A DNA stretch of 64,000 bases. Origin: Cyanophora paradoxa. Its lineage: Eukaryota; Glaucocystophyceae; Cyanophorales; Cyanophoraceae. The stretch is taken from the NCBI GenBank assembly GCA_004431415.1, contig QPMI01000192.1, positions 108,873-172,872 of the forward strand, written 5' to 3'. Both the position numbers and the translations under genes were made by a program. Shown one piece after another: positions 1-10,800 of the stretch; the stretch's first letter is position 1; each line of letters starts with the position of its first letter. Under the pieces are notes generated by a model. It was not told the DNA's origin. It was given only the letters and a program-made list of their open reading frames with translations, and did not search any database.

Positions 1-3000
1 CGACGACATGTCCTCGCTCCACATCCGGAACTGTGAAAGAATACATTTATCGAATAAAGGCTGAAGCCCGTCGCGGCGGATCCGAACCTCAGAAAAGAGC
101 GTGTTTGACAGAAGTGCCTCGCCCCCGTAGTTATTGCCCCCGAGGTATCCGCGGGTGCCCCTGGCTAGGGCGGCGGGCAGCGCCCTCATGTCCTGCGTCT
201 TCTCGTCGAAGAGGACGCCGTCGACGAAGCCGCGGACAGTGGCGAGGGTCTGGTCCAGCCCCGAGATCGCGATGTGCACGTGGTTCCATTCCGAGAGCTG
301 CGAGATCGAATGGCATTAAACATTGGAATTGAGCTCCGAATTCGAAGTGCTGCGAAATTGAGGGGAGAAGGTCATCCTACCTTAACAGTTTTTGTGCTGT
401 TCTCGAAGAGGGTGACCGCCTGCCTGGCGCCTTGGCTATCGAGCGCTCCGATTGTGATAGCGAGAGCATTCGATAGGTCGAGGAACTCGGCGAAGACCAC
501 ATCAGTCGAATTGCTATCCGCGCCGATCTCGAGCAGGCGTGTGCCGTTTGCGGGTGCGTTGATGGGCACAATCCAGAAGTCGAGCGAGAGTGCGGTCACG
601 AGCGGCCACGTTGTGTTCGAATTCATGTTAATGCTGATCTCACCCGGAGGCTCGAGCTCTGAGAACTTCATTCCTGCGGGTACGCGGATACGTAGTCGCG
701 GTGAGCCACATTCACGTTTCGAGCTCGCTTTTGCAATACCACTTCGAACTCGACGCACCGCAAACCGGCGGCTGCTTCCCTTCGACAGGCCCCGAGTCTC
801 CACCTCCCGTGCTCGTTCCGTCATCGGTCGGGCCGGTCGGGGCTGCGGGGTCCTCCGCCGCCGCCGGCGGTGCTCCTGCCTCGGGAATACTGCCCTCCTC
901 GTAGAAGGGGACATAAAAGTCGGCGGGGCCGCTGCTGAGCTCTGCATCGAAATCCAGCGCGACATCTATGTTGAGGCTGCTGACTTCCGCCTTGCAGCTG
1001 TAGTTGGTCGCCATCGACAAGTTCTGCAGGGTGAAGACGAATGACTTTTGCTGGCCCTCGATGATGCCGAAGGCTTGCTGAGCTTCGGTGACCCCAGAGG
1101 CGTCCGCCGTGCCATTGAGCGTGCACTTCACGCGGACGGAGACGTTCCTCCCGCCGCCCCACACGGCCAGGTTTTTGATCTGCAGCCCCTCGTCAAACGA
1201 GAAATATACAACGAGTGTGGTCGCCGTTGAAGAAACACTGTTCACCGTCACCGGAAAGTAAGAGGTGAGACCAGTTGCTTGCGCCGTGATGTTCGCTGTT
1301 CGTACGCACACGGTTATATATGTGTGTTGTTATTCGAGTCATTTGGAAAATAGCTTACCTGCGAACCAAGCGCACTTCTCCACGACAATGTTGCGGGTAG
1401 CGTTGCCGGAAACAGCACTGCATCCGAATGCCGGCCGGCTTGAACCAGTCCCTTCCGGGCTCAGCGTTTGAGCCTTTCCGTTCAACAAAGTTCCGCTGTA
1501 GTCTTTAGCGACAGCTGTAGCGCTCTGCCAAAGAAGATCAGAAGAGCGATACTTTTAGAAGGACTGGTTTCATTCTTCAAATACATTTATTTCGTTGTTC
1601 TTGAAGTACCTGCGGGCGCAATTGTCAGCATTCATGAAGAAAGCTATAGCTAGTAACTATAAGGGCTCACATGTACATGCGATACTTCCTGCATGGATCC
1701 AACCGATTCAGGACCGAGCGAATCTGGCTTCAGAACGAAGCACGCAAAAACGGGTTCTGCAATGGAACAGCGCACAGGAGCATGCGGCACGAGATGCGGT
1801 TCATGTACAAGTCCTGGATCTCCGCCTGTGTAAGCGCTTGCTTCCAAGCTTTGAACCTGCGCACGCGCCAGTGACATTAATGATACTTGCAATTTGTCAA
1901 AGCAAAACATACACCAACAGGATCCCGGGCGTGAACGGCTGAGATAAGCGCATTCGTATACGCACTCAGAAATCACGACTCCCTTGGGCTGCTCCCAAGG
2001 AACATCGGCCTCGCCGATCTTTGCCGTCGCCCTCGCGTAGCCGGACCGCATCGGAGTCATTTTGTTCAACGGGTCGCCCACCACAGGACGGGGTCCAATG
2101 GAAGCGGCGTCGTTCGGGCCACTAACAGTCATTCGGGCTCCGTTACGATAGCAGGCGAGAGATGCTACGTTTCCAGAGGTCGTCTGGCCGATGACAACCG
2201 CCTGTAACGTTAACCGCGACGAGCCTGATCAGTATGCGCAGCACCGCAGTGCAAATTGCGAGAATTCTGGAAAATTGCACGAACGCACGTAATGAATCTA
2301 CGCATGCCGCGCAACCCACATCACAACATGTCAGCAGAGCAGACTTAGCATGGTATTATGAGTAGCGCTTAAGGGCAAATTGCGCATGCGCACCCAAGTA
2401 TTTGGCTAAGTATGAGAGAAGCGCAACGAAAGATCATGCGCAGTGGAATATGAGCATTATGCAAAATGGGCTAGTTGTTCAAATGCGCGAGCACCGGGAG
2501 AAGGCCTAGCCCATTTCCAACGGAGTCGATTGTTTCGCAGCTTCTGTAAAATTCAGCGCCGTACCCCATCTGGACTTGCAATGTCCTGAACGAGCCCGAG
2601 GAGGTTGGCTTCATCCAGAACCTGAGCACACGGATTGTGATTAGCGCGCGCTCGAGGAAAGCACCAATCCCGCGCATGAGCACCAGATCTTGAAGGCGGT
2701 CCCCGCGACCGAGGGGTTCCACTGACTGAAGATGGGCCATGGAAAGAGTTGGCCTTGGGTGTTATCCACCCCGTCAACTGGGTTGACGCGATGCACCCTT
2801 CCAGTGATTGTTAGGAGGAGGGGCAATGCCAAGGGGGAGCATCAAGAGGACGACGCGCCAGAATTCAATGGTCACGGGGTTCACAAAAGTCGAGCTGTAG
2901 GCGAAGTTTGTTATTGATGCGCCTTCTAGTGCCGCAGCGCCGAACGCGGAGCTCCGGAATCGGAGCCCTGCGCCAGAACAGCCGAGGAATTTGAGCTTCT

Positions 3001-4400
3001 ATATATACACTATATATTGTGAGAGAGTCGCGATTGCGCACCGCAGGGTGCGCTCTTGTGCGCGGGTACGCGGATTGTCGGGGTCGGGGTCGACGACTTC
3101 AAAACAGTGTTACCTCGCCCTATCTTTGCGCTGCAGTTGTAGCCCTCGCTAGCGACCATTCTGAGGTGCAGTTGCGGCGCGCGCGTCGGATGCCGGCGAG
3201 TGCGGATCGAAAGCTTGGGCCGCGGGGGCTCACTGGTCTGCCTCGGTAATGGTGACCTTCGCCTCGCCGCCGCTGGCAGCGACGTAGGCGACCTTCACGT
3301 TTCCATACGCCATCGTGTTGAAATTGTTGCCCGTGGTGCCGACGCGCACGCAGTCGACCCACACCGAGACGGCGGCGTCGGAGGCCCCAGTATTCTTGAC
3401 GGTGATCTCGAAGTGGGCGGTTTTCGCAACAAGCCGGTACGAGTCGATCACGACGTCGAGGCCCAGGCTTCCCGTCGGGAAGCAATTCGCGACGGACACT
3501 GCCGCCCGAGTACCCGCCGAACATGAACCCACGGGGGGCTCATCGTAAGAAAGGGCGGGAACGACCATCTGCAGGCCGCTCCCGCTCGAGTCTGCAAAAG
3601 ACGTAGCGGTCTGAAGGCCCGGCGCCCCCCAAGCCGGAAGATAATGAATATCTCTGATCGTGAAGCGGGGCAGAACATATATATAAAAAACTCGAACGCA
3701 CGTTGATTTCGTTGAACTTCGGGTGCGAACATCGCAACGTGAGCGGGGGCCGTATGCGTGAGGGCGCGCGTGCTGGGAGCACTGCGAGCGCAGACACACC
3801 TTCCAATAACTGACGAGAAAACCAATCAGCTCAAGGACGTAAACAGGAATTCGATATCGCGGGCGCACTGGTAGAGCTCATGCTTCCTGAAGTAGTCGCA
3901 GGAGAATGCATTGTTGTACAGGTCCCCGACTTCTGCTGCGGTGAGGGCTGCTGCCCACATGCGGATCTCGGCAAGGTCCGTGTTCACGAGGCTGAAGTCG
4001 GCTCGGTAGATGGCCGTGAGGGACGCTGCTAGTATCTGTGAAGTGGCCGCAGAGTTTAGCGGTCGTCTGGCGGTCGATGTCGAGCGGCAGCGGCCGGTAC
4101 TCACGGGGTTGGCCGTGGGGCGGTCGCGGAAGGTTTCGCCGATGAGCCCCGCTCGAATCCCGAACCGGTCGGAGTATGTTCTGTCCGAGCCCGTGCCCGT
4201 GACATGCAAGTAGTATCGGTCGATGTTAGTTGTCGACCAGAGCGGGGGCTGTGCGTCATTGCGTGGATTAATGCAGATCGATATTGATACATGTGCACTG
4301 CAAATGGACGTGATGACTGCATTCACCAATTTGTGTCTCGTATTGGGATCGCTAAGAAACGATCCCCGCGCCGAAAAGCCTCCGGCAACGCCATTCCTAG
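1..4400 (-). CDS. Host multi-exon gene for a LamG-repeat protein (partial)
   Basis: Several GC-rich minus-strand exons encode pieces of concanavalin-like LamG domains. Clear exons are about 4105 and upwards, 3840-4035 (ending LAEIRMWAAALTAAEVGDLY, a typical LamG end), 3230-3640, 2830-2930 (FVNPVTIEFWRV), 763-1250, 381-673 (LSLDFWIVPI), 88-297 (SEWNHVHIAISGLD) and 30 downwards (FRMWSED). Supported introns are 4036-4104 (GTGAGT...CACAG), 298-380 and 31-87, and the LamG frame continues across each one. The protein is probably secreted or cell-surface, judging from the domain type and the N-glycosylation-like sites. The 5' end is not found and the gene runs off the left edge. Exon limits between 700 and 3800 are approximate. 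This could be two adjacent genes rather than one. Confidence 0.55.
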
Positions 4401-6978
4401 GCGAGCCAAAAAGTCAGTTACAGTCGGGCTGGAGTAATACCTGAGCCCAGATCCGCAACGAAGCGCGAGCGCGCCTGTACCAACGGACTTGCGCCTGGTT
4501 GCTCGCATCGGTTGCCTCTATCACTATAGCCTGTTCTCGACGTTAGCACGGGCGCACACGTAGTCAACTATATATAGCTAGTGACAGTGCACTTACCACA
4601 TGGTACTGCGCCGTCATGAAAAATCATATGCATGCCAGGAATAAGCGGTCAATTGCAAGCGATCGATGAAGTCAAAGATTATATAATTAGTTGTAGAATT
4701 AATATTGCATTGAACGCACCCAGCTACCATCCCGCTATAATACACGGATAGAGATGCATAGGGTGTTAGAATCAGTCAAAGCAAAAATGCAAATTGAGAT
4801 CTTGATGTGATGACGAAGCGCACCGGGATCGCATCGCTTGCAACGCCACCGTACAGAGTAACAGACCCGCGCGCTGTGCTTGCAAGACTTCCGTACTGTT
4901 CTCGTAGGCGATCGTGATCGCGCGTTAATTTGATCAGGCTCTCTGTTCTCGCATATGCATGTGCATGCGCTCTCGACGGACCGTCATGTTAACATTCAAA
5001 AAGTTTCGGTTAACGTTGTTGTGCCGATCGTAGCCGAATGACTGTGAGTGCGCGCGAGGACGGATATCGATCAGACGCGATGGCCTGAGATCGGCCGAAA
5101 ACGGCGCCTACCACGGAGAACTCATCGTCCTACGCCCAATGGGCCGCAAGTCAGAGCTGAAAAGCCGCTTTGCAGGGGGCGCCGACCTCGTCATTGCCGA
5201 ACGCGATGATTCCCGATGGATTTACCATGTAATCGCCCGTCCCGAGATTGCTCTTTATCCTGCATGCGCAGGCCCATCAGCAGCTTCAGCATTGAGGAAT
5301 GATCAGACCTGGAATACAATAGCGAGACCTCACCAGAATTCCTAAGTCACCAACCACGTGCGTATGAAGGAGAGATTTCAGAAGCGTTTTTTAAGCACGA
5401 GAACAAACGGAAATACGCACCAACGTCATGGGATTCGTGTAGCGGATCTGAAAAAGGCCGCAGCCGGCGTTATCGTTGGCTTCGATGACCGTTAACAAAT
5501 GCCGCGATCGCGACGCACCTTGGGGTAAGAGTTGACGAGAGCCACTCTTGCTGTTTCAGAAGAAGCCAACTCCGACGGTCGCAGCAGGCGCATTGTGGTG
5601 TACTTGTCGAAGCCAAAAGCCGACCCCGGCGCCGTTCTCCCGAATTTGAGACCTGTCGCGCGCTCAATCCAAGACGATGAGGGGATGCATATGCACATAT
5701 TCTATCGATCAGGGTCGTCGATCATGGCCGGCTTCAAGCTCACCGCATGTCGGCGGAGCCTGGGCGCTGGCGCTCCGCACGGCGGCGAGCAGCACAATGG
5801 CAAGAAGCACGATGCTGCAGCTGAACCCTGCAGCTGCTGCTGCGCGCGTCGGCCCCATATGCAATGCGTTCGAGCAATTGCAAGTTAAGCTGAAGGATGT
5901 GTATCAACCCGAGATTTAGACCCGGAAAGTCGACCCGCGGCCGTGTCCTGCAGTAGACGCTGAACGTTAATTGCAACTGCACATTGAGTACTAGTGCATG
6001 CGCACACGCTCCGATATCGAATCTCGAAAACTCGTCATGATCACACACACCTGGCTGCGACCGTACGTACTACGGTATACGTACACGCGCGCGTCAGCCC
6101 CGACACGCCGCACGCGTACGATGCTCGGCCCTTGCAGCTGCAGCGCGAGCTGCGGAGCAGTAGCAGCCGCTGAGCCCACCGTGGCACTAGCAGGGACTAA
6201 ATAATGATAGCTAAGGCCTAATTCAATCATTATGTTAGCCCCTTATATAATTACGTATACACTGTGACAGTACTGTAGACCGTCGACGTCGGACAGTAGT
6301 ACTGTACTACGCGTAGAATACTATATATAGGCTATAATATAGCTAGTACCGTGGTACTACGGTAGTACGTCCAGAGACTCCATCCCTAGAACTTTAATTT
6401 TGACGACTGGCAAATTGGACGTCGACTCCGGCGGGCGCATGTCCGCCGTTGTCAGTGACTTGCTACTGTCCGGAGTCCAGCCTTTTTATTATCCACTGGC
6501 CAGGTTCCGAAAAGTTCCGGAACGTTTACTCTTACTAGTTAATTAGGGCACTGGCCGGGCCCGGCGGGGGGTCTCGCATCGCCGAGAGTCGGCCGGCGGC
6601 CCAGCCCAAGCCGCCGAAGTTCGGCCGCTGGCCCGGGCCCCGGGGTTCCGGGCTGGCCGCCACGCGCCAGCCTCCAGGCTCCAGCCAAAACTTGGCCAGC
6701 CGCCTCCAGCTGTCACAGTGCTGTGATCCGATGATCGTGTACATGAACACACCGACTAAGTCGAGGCCCTGAGGCTCGACGAGCCGGCTCGCGCTCGCGG
6801 CTCGAGAGTCGAGACTCGTGTCACAGACTCACAGTGTACCGGTATACCCCGGCCCTTGACTGCATCTGCTTCGACTTCCAAGTTACGCGATTGGCTGCGC
6901 GACGGCAGCGCAATTTGAATTGGCTAGCCGTTAGGCTGCTGCATCATGGACTGCGAACCGAAGCTAGGTGCCTAGGTT
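4401..6978. other. Host intergenic DNA, no supported gene
   Basis: I see no reading frame with coding character here. The stretch has many short palindromes of the TACCGGTA/GTACTACGGTAGTAC kind near 6330-6375 and a GC-rich block at 6544-6700. The block starts TAGGGCACTGGCCGG, the same end as the hAT-like element at 31908, but I find no matching right end, so it looks like a one-ended fragment. Confidence 0.5.
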
Positions 6979-6984
6979 CAGATG
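6979..6984. repeat. Left target-site duplication of PLV-A (CAGATG)
   Basis: CAGATG lies directly outside the left inverted terminal repeat and again directly outside the right one (31664-31669). Six base pairs is the size that Polinton-type rve integrases produce. Confidence 0.9.
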
Positions 6985-7503
6985 GCTCGCATGCAGGTCA
7001 CCCCCACCAATTGCGCGCCCTCATCTTTCCTTCCCCACTACCATTCTCAGTAAGCCCATTATCCATTTTCAAATTTCTCAGTAAGGCTCAGTAACAAATT
7101 ATAAATTAGCACTGTATTTTTCAAACATCTAACCCTTCCTTACTGAAACCAATCGCGAAACCCTTTCATTCTTCATTTTTCTAATCTCTTACCATTCCCA
7201 GTAAGCCCTTAAACCCTCCCTCGATTTCTCAGTAAGGACAGTAAGACCCCTATTTTTACGAAATGTTCCCGATCGTTTCCAAACTGTTTTCAGTTAACAA
7301 ATTGAAAAATAAAGGTGACCCCCACCGATAGCCTTAATTCGGGTTAATAAAATACGAAATCAAGGTGAACCCCACCGATAGAGTATGATGAGTGCGCAAG
7401 TTTGTCCTGCCGAAAATGCCCACCTGCACAAACTTGCGCACTCCACAGACGATAGACCACGTTAAAATAAACTCGCGCCCCGCCCACTATGCAAGATACA
7501 TGC
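6985..7503 (+). repeat. Left inverted terminal repeat of PLV-A
   Basis: It matches the reverse complement of 31147-31663 almost base for base. The differences I see are one base in a C run near 7250 and one near 7217. Inside are repeated AGTAAG words (near 7046, 7078, 7088, 7198, 7231 and 7240) and three GGTSAMCCCCACC words (near 6998, 7313 and 7364). These may be protein-binding sites. The inner end is where ATACATGC stops matching. Confidence 0.92.
7390..7443. repeat. 16-bp perfect inverted repeat inside the left ITR
   Basis: Arms GAGTGCGCAAGTTTGT (7390-7405) and its reverse complement (7428-7443) are separated by 22 bases. The same structure is in the right ITR at 31207-31260. It could form a hairpin or be a symmetric binding site for integrase or a replication protein. 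The function is inferred from symmetry only. Confidence 0.8.
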
Positions 7504-8626
7504 AAACAACATGCGAGTTCTATGAAAAATAAACAATTCAGTCATGTATATATTTCGTATATATGTCTGAACCTCCGTGTGTGTGATCCCGCACAGCTTT
7601 CACTTTTTGTTTTTTCTTTTTTCCCGCAAATTCCGACATATACATATATACAGACCGGCGTCACCGACACATATTCGGGGTCATCACATCGCGGCGATTC
7701 CGAAAACATATATAGGATGCCACAAAGTAGTATTTTTACTTTCCTGACCAATCAGAACCGATTGCAAGTGAAAATCCTCATTGATACTGTTTTGTGGACA
7801 CCGGGGATACCCATTTTGTGGACACCGGGGATACCCATTTTGTGGACACCGGGGATACCCATTTTGTGGTCATTTTGTGGACACCGGGGATACTCATTTT
7901 GTGGACACCGGGGATACCGGAAAGGAGAAAACGCCATACAAACCGTTCAGCGCTTGTCTCTCTTCACCAGGTCATCACCTTGCAAAACTGAAAATAGCGC
8001 CGTGACCGTCTTGACGAGGCTAGCACGTCCATATAAGTGTCATAGGCTCAATAAATTATGTGTAAAAGCATTTTTTATGAAAAATGCGATCCTCACGGCG
8101 ACTTGGCAAGGGAACCGGCTACTAATAGACCTTAGTAAAGCGCCATTGTAGCTGAACCTTGTAGTAGGGCTGAACCTTATAGTAGGTCTGTTATACCTTG
8201 CAAATTCTCAGTTAGAAGCATAATATCCGCCGGCAAATATTTACCATAACATCGCGATCGCGAATTCGCGGAGACCCCCTTCCGTTTTCCGGGCATAACT
8301 TTGGACAGGAAGCCGATCTCGGCGCGTTCTTAAATGCTACGTGCTCACACCTTGATTCCGGGCATGATGGTTATGCTTTGACTAGCTAAGCCTACCGTGG
8401 AGCAAAGACCGACCTCGATTTCTGCACAAGTGCCCGAAAACGGAGGTGTCCGCTACATTCTGAGCGCCGGCGCGCGTTCCCGGAGGGCTCCACTAGTCAT
8501 ACTTTGCATCTGTATGCGTATAGAGTAGTTCTACACTACTACAAAGCGGCGCGGTCTGATTCGCAAAGGGCGCGATTTGGCGGCTACGAAACCACATAGC
8601 TCACAAAAATATCGACTTAAATAATA
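7504..8626. other. Non-coding left arm of PLV-A between ITR and first gene
   Basis: An open frame of 220 codons at 7489-8151 exists, but it is built around a 24-bp tandem repeat and lacks coding character, so I do not call it a gene. A short direct repeat, GCTGAACCTTRTAGTAGG, occurs twice near 8150-8190. The segment probably holds the upstream region of the SpeD-like gene. Confidence 0.45.
7790..7918 (+). repeat. 24-bp tandem minisatellite
   Basis: Five near-perfect copies of a 24-bp unit that begins TTTTGTGGACACCGGGGATA, with one truncated copy (about 11 bp) between copies three and four. Because 24 is divisible by three, every frame through it stays open, which explains spurious open frames on both strands. 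Confidence 0.9.
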
Positions 8627-9019
8627 ATGGATTCCCGATACCGCGGCTACCACGTTATGCTCGACTATATAACCGACCCGTTTACTGAGTCCCCGGAGGC
8701 ATGCGCCGAGTGGATCACAGCGAACCTATCGCAATATATAACAGATCGCAAGATGCGCATCGTGCACCAGCACACATGCATTTTCGATGGCTCTATTTCC
8801 CCTCCCGGTTTCGCGATTGGCTTTCTATTAGATGAGTCGCATGCCACAGCTCACTCTTATAGCGACCAGGGGCTATTAGCGATCGATATCTTTACATGCG
8901 GCTCAAATGCCGAAGCGAAGACAATGGGTATAGCACAGGACATTAACGATCTCATACAGGAAAGGCTGAAAGTGCGAAAGTGGGACTTACAGGTCGAGCA
9001 AAGGTTCCCAATTTCATAA
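8627..9019 (+). CDS. speD: SpeD-like S-adenosylmethionine decarboxylase family protein (pyruvoyl enzyme)
   Basis: The 130-residue protein matches the bacterial/archaeal SpeD (AdoMetDC proenzyme) family in length and motifs. SpeD makes decarboxylated AdoMet, the aminopropyl donor for spermidine. It self-cleaves before a serine that becomes the pyruvoyl cofactor. Here the cleavage pair would be E70-S71 in DESHATAH. The active-site histidine (H76) and the cysteine of FTCG (C91) keep exactly the family spacing of +5 and +20 from the serine. Two departures stand out: the usual WPE after the histidine is SYSD, and the serine eight residues before the cleavage serine is alanine (A63). Some SpeD homologues in phages and bacteria are reported to act on ornithine or arginine instead, so the substrate is open. 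It is the only gene at this end on the plus strand and has its own upstream region. Confidence 0.85.
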   Translation: MDSRYRGYHVMLDYITDPFTESPEACAEWITANLSQYITDRKMRIVHQHTCIFDGSISPPGFAIGFLLDESHATAHSYSDQGLLAIDIFTCGSNAEAKTMGIAQDINDLIQERLKVRKWDLQVEQRFPIS

Positions 9020-9044
9020 AAAATGAAAAAAACGACAGATATAT

Positions 9045-9359
9045 TTAATGCTCCTTGATCGGAAACTTGCCCATTAGCGGGTGATCGAGACCCATGACAT
9101 ACCAGGATTTCATAACGGGATCCCAGCGGGCTTTCTCAGCCTTCGCTTGATCCTTAAATTCATAAGGAATATCGAGGTAAACCTTCACGTTTCTTTGATA
9201 CACTTGCTCATAGCTTAGAGTTTTGAACTGAGAGCATAGGGGGTGATCTTTCTTTATGACATACCAGCATGAATTCTCACGATCCCACTTTCCACCGAGG
9301 GATTTCGCAACGTCTTTTTTATCAAACGGAATATCAACATAATACTTTTCACCCTCCAT
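9045..9359 (-). CDS. Tandem DUF5710-type protein
   Basis: The 104-residue protein consists of two copies of the same short domain. Copy one is about residues 5-40 (YYVDIPFDKKDVAKSLGGKW ... WYV) and copy two about 58-95 (VYLDIPYEFKDQAKAEKARW ... WYV). This pattern, a beta strand, a K-D-A-K helix, [AG]-[RK]-W-D and C/S-W-Y-V, is that of DUF5710. That domain is common as an accessory module in plasmid, phage and viral proteins near nucleic-acid enzymes. The biochemical role is unknown. The gene lies just downstream of the integrase and is preceded by the shared promoter-like motif at 9373-9392, which supports this start. It converges with the SpeD-like gene. Confidence 0.8.
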   Translation of the reverse strand: MEGEKYYVDIPFDKKDVAKSLGGKWDRENSCWYVIKKDHPLCSQFKTLSYEQVYQRNVKVYLDIPYEFKDQAKAEKARWDPVMKSWYVMGLDHPLMGKFPIKEH

Positions 9360-9372
9360 CTCTTTTATATTT

Positions 9373-9392
9373 ACCGGAGAAAATAATTTCGG
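9373..9392 (-). promoter_or_regulatory. Shared PLV promoter-like motif upstream of the DUF5710 gene
   Basis: Read on the minus strand the motif is CCGAAATTATTTTCTCCGGT, ending about 14 bases before the ATG and followed by AAATATAAAAGAG. The same 20 bases occur upstream of the polymerase gene, and close variants occur upstream of four other genes in the two elements. Confidence 0.65.
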
Positions 9393-9398
9393 GGTTTG

Positions 9399-10781
9399 TT
9401 ATGAACGAGATGACCGAAGAATGCGCGTAGTAGGGGCTGTATAGCTTGCGCTCTGATTCTTGAATGATTTATACCACCGCTGACTGTTTACCTCTGAGAG
9501 CTTCTCAGTGCCGGCAATCGTTAATTTCGCGAGCTCTCTAAGCGCCCTCTTAGTCTTCTCCGCGCGATCTTCCAATAGAGCGCCTTTCGGAACACTTGCG
9601 GCGACATCTATGCCTTCTTTTTGAACCTGCCGAATAGAGGCTGCCTCTATCTCGGCTGCTTTAATTGCATTTTCTGCGGGCTCGACCACTGCCTCGACCT
9701 CTGTAATAATCTGCAATTCGTGCGGCTTAAATAGCTTCGGCATGAGGTATCCGGCTGCATCTTGCACCTCTATCGCGTTTCCTCTCCTTCCCGCAATTTT
9801 GTAGACCTCTCGGCTATACCTTTGTGTTGCTCCTTTATCAAACTTTGATCTTGGCAATAATACACGGACATGGAGACCCGGCTTAAAGTCGCTGAATATA
9901 TCCTTTACGATTGTGTTCTTCTTTGAAATAATAGCCGCTCGGATCCGCTCCATATCAGAAAGCTTAACATCTGCGGGTTTCATTCCTATGGTTCGGTGAA
10001 TCGTGTTGTTATAATTGAAAACGAAGTCGTCCAGCTTGTCCATAAATCGCACAGTGTTATAAGCGACACAGTAATTATTTATCATCGTTTTTAAGGTCAA
10101 ATGAAAGCGATTCATTATTCCCAGCGAAGTGTGATCTCCGACCTGTTTAAAGCGGTGTTCTATTCCGTTATTTTTAACGACCTCTTGGAACTCCTTCGCG
10201 ATGAATTCCGAACCGTTATCTGTCTCCAATCGAATCATCGGAGCCGGGAGCTCTGTAAGCATCTCCGCAAAAGCGGCGGCAACACTTGCGCCCTCCTTAT
10301 TCTTTAACTTCTTGGCATATGCTTTTCGACTTGTCATCTCGATGAGAGTAAGGACTGCAATGTAGCCGGAATTATAGCTGCCATATGAAAGATAAAAGAT
10401 GAGATCGGCTTGGTAGCACCACGGCGGGGCTGTGATGGGAATAAAAGCGGTTTGGGTCGGTGCGGGGGGCTTCTTGTTGATCTGCATAAATTCCTGTTTC
10501 GCTGCGACATCTTGCACTTCTTTCAATGTGAGGGTCTTGTCCTCTTTTCTCAGTTCTTCGTATATTGCGGATGGGTTCTTAAAACCTGTCTTCGGGTCAT
10601 ACATGCGGCGCACGATCTTAGAGGACGGGTTCGCAATGCTAAAAGGAACATCTCCTAATAAATTTGATTTTGCTTGGCGTTTTGTGATTTTTTGGGGGAC
10701 TTGTTCAGTCTCAGGAACCGCGATAGGTAGTATGGTGGTCTCTGTCTCCTCTCCCGCTACCCTTCTGACGATCCGTGACAT
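9399..10781 (-). CDS. rve-family integrase (DDE-type) with substituted third catalytic residue
   Basis: This 460-residue protein has a retroviral-type integrase core. The first Asp is D126 (QADLIFY) and the second is D188 (ETDNGSEF). The third acidic residue should be at D188+36, but position 224 is Asn (codon AAT) in IMNRFHLTLK. The homologous integrase of PLV-B has Glu at exactly residue 224. An N-terminal basic region (SRIVRRVAG) and a C-terminal segment (KLSEVNSQRWY) are shared with PLV-B. Integrases of this class join viral ends to host DNA and leave a short duplication, matching the 6-bp CAGATG here. The frame is otherwise intact. Either the copy became catalytically weak after insertion, insertion used a helper enzyme, or the base call is wrong. 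Confidence 0.92.
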   Translation of the reverse strand: MSRIVRRVAGEETETTILPIAVPETEQVPQKITKRQAKSNLLGDVPFSIANPSSKIVRRMYDPKTGFKNPSAIYEELRKEDKTLTLKEVQDVAAKQEFMQINKKPPAPTQTAFIPITAPPWCYQADLIFYLSYGSYNSGYIAVLTLIEMTSRKAYAKKLKNKEGASVAAAFAEMLTELPAPMIRLETDNGSEFIAKEFQEVVKNNGIEHRFKQVGDHTSLGIMNRFHLTLKTMINNYCVAYNTVRFMDKLDDFVFNYNNTIHRTIGMKPADVKLSDMERIRAAIISKKNTIVKDIFSDFKPGLHVRVLLPRSKFDKGATQRYSREVYKIAGRRGNAIEVQDAAGYLMPKLFKPHELQIITEVEAVVEPAENAIKAAEIEAASIRQVQKEGIDVAASVPKGALLEDRAEKTKRALRELAKLTIAGTEKLSEVNSQRWYKSFKNQSASYTAPTTRILRSSRS

Positions 10782-10800
10782 TTCTTCTAATTAAACCTGT

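Noticed and set aside
6834-7094. Matching frames in the two terminal repeats (also 31554-31778) as a duplicated gene
   Set aside because: They are just the same repeat sequence read through, with unrelated host codons at the outer end.
7790-7918. A CRISPR-like array
   Set aside because: Units are contiguous with no unique spacers, and the context is eukaryotic and viral.
7489-8151. A 220-codon open frame next to the left terminal repeat
   Set aside because: Its middle is the 24-bp minisatellite, equally long frames exist on the other strand, and no family resemblance or codon character is visible.
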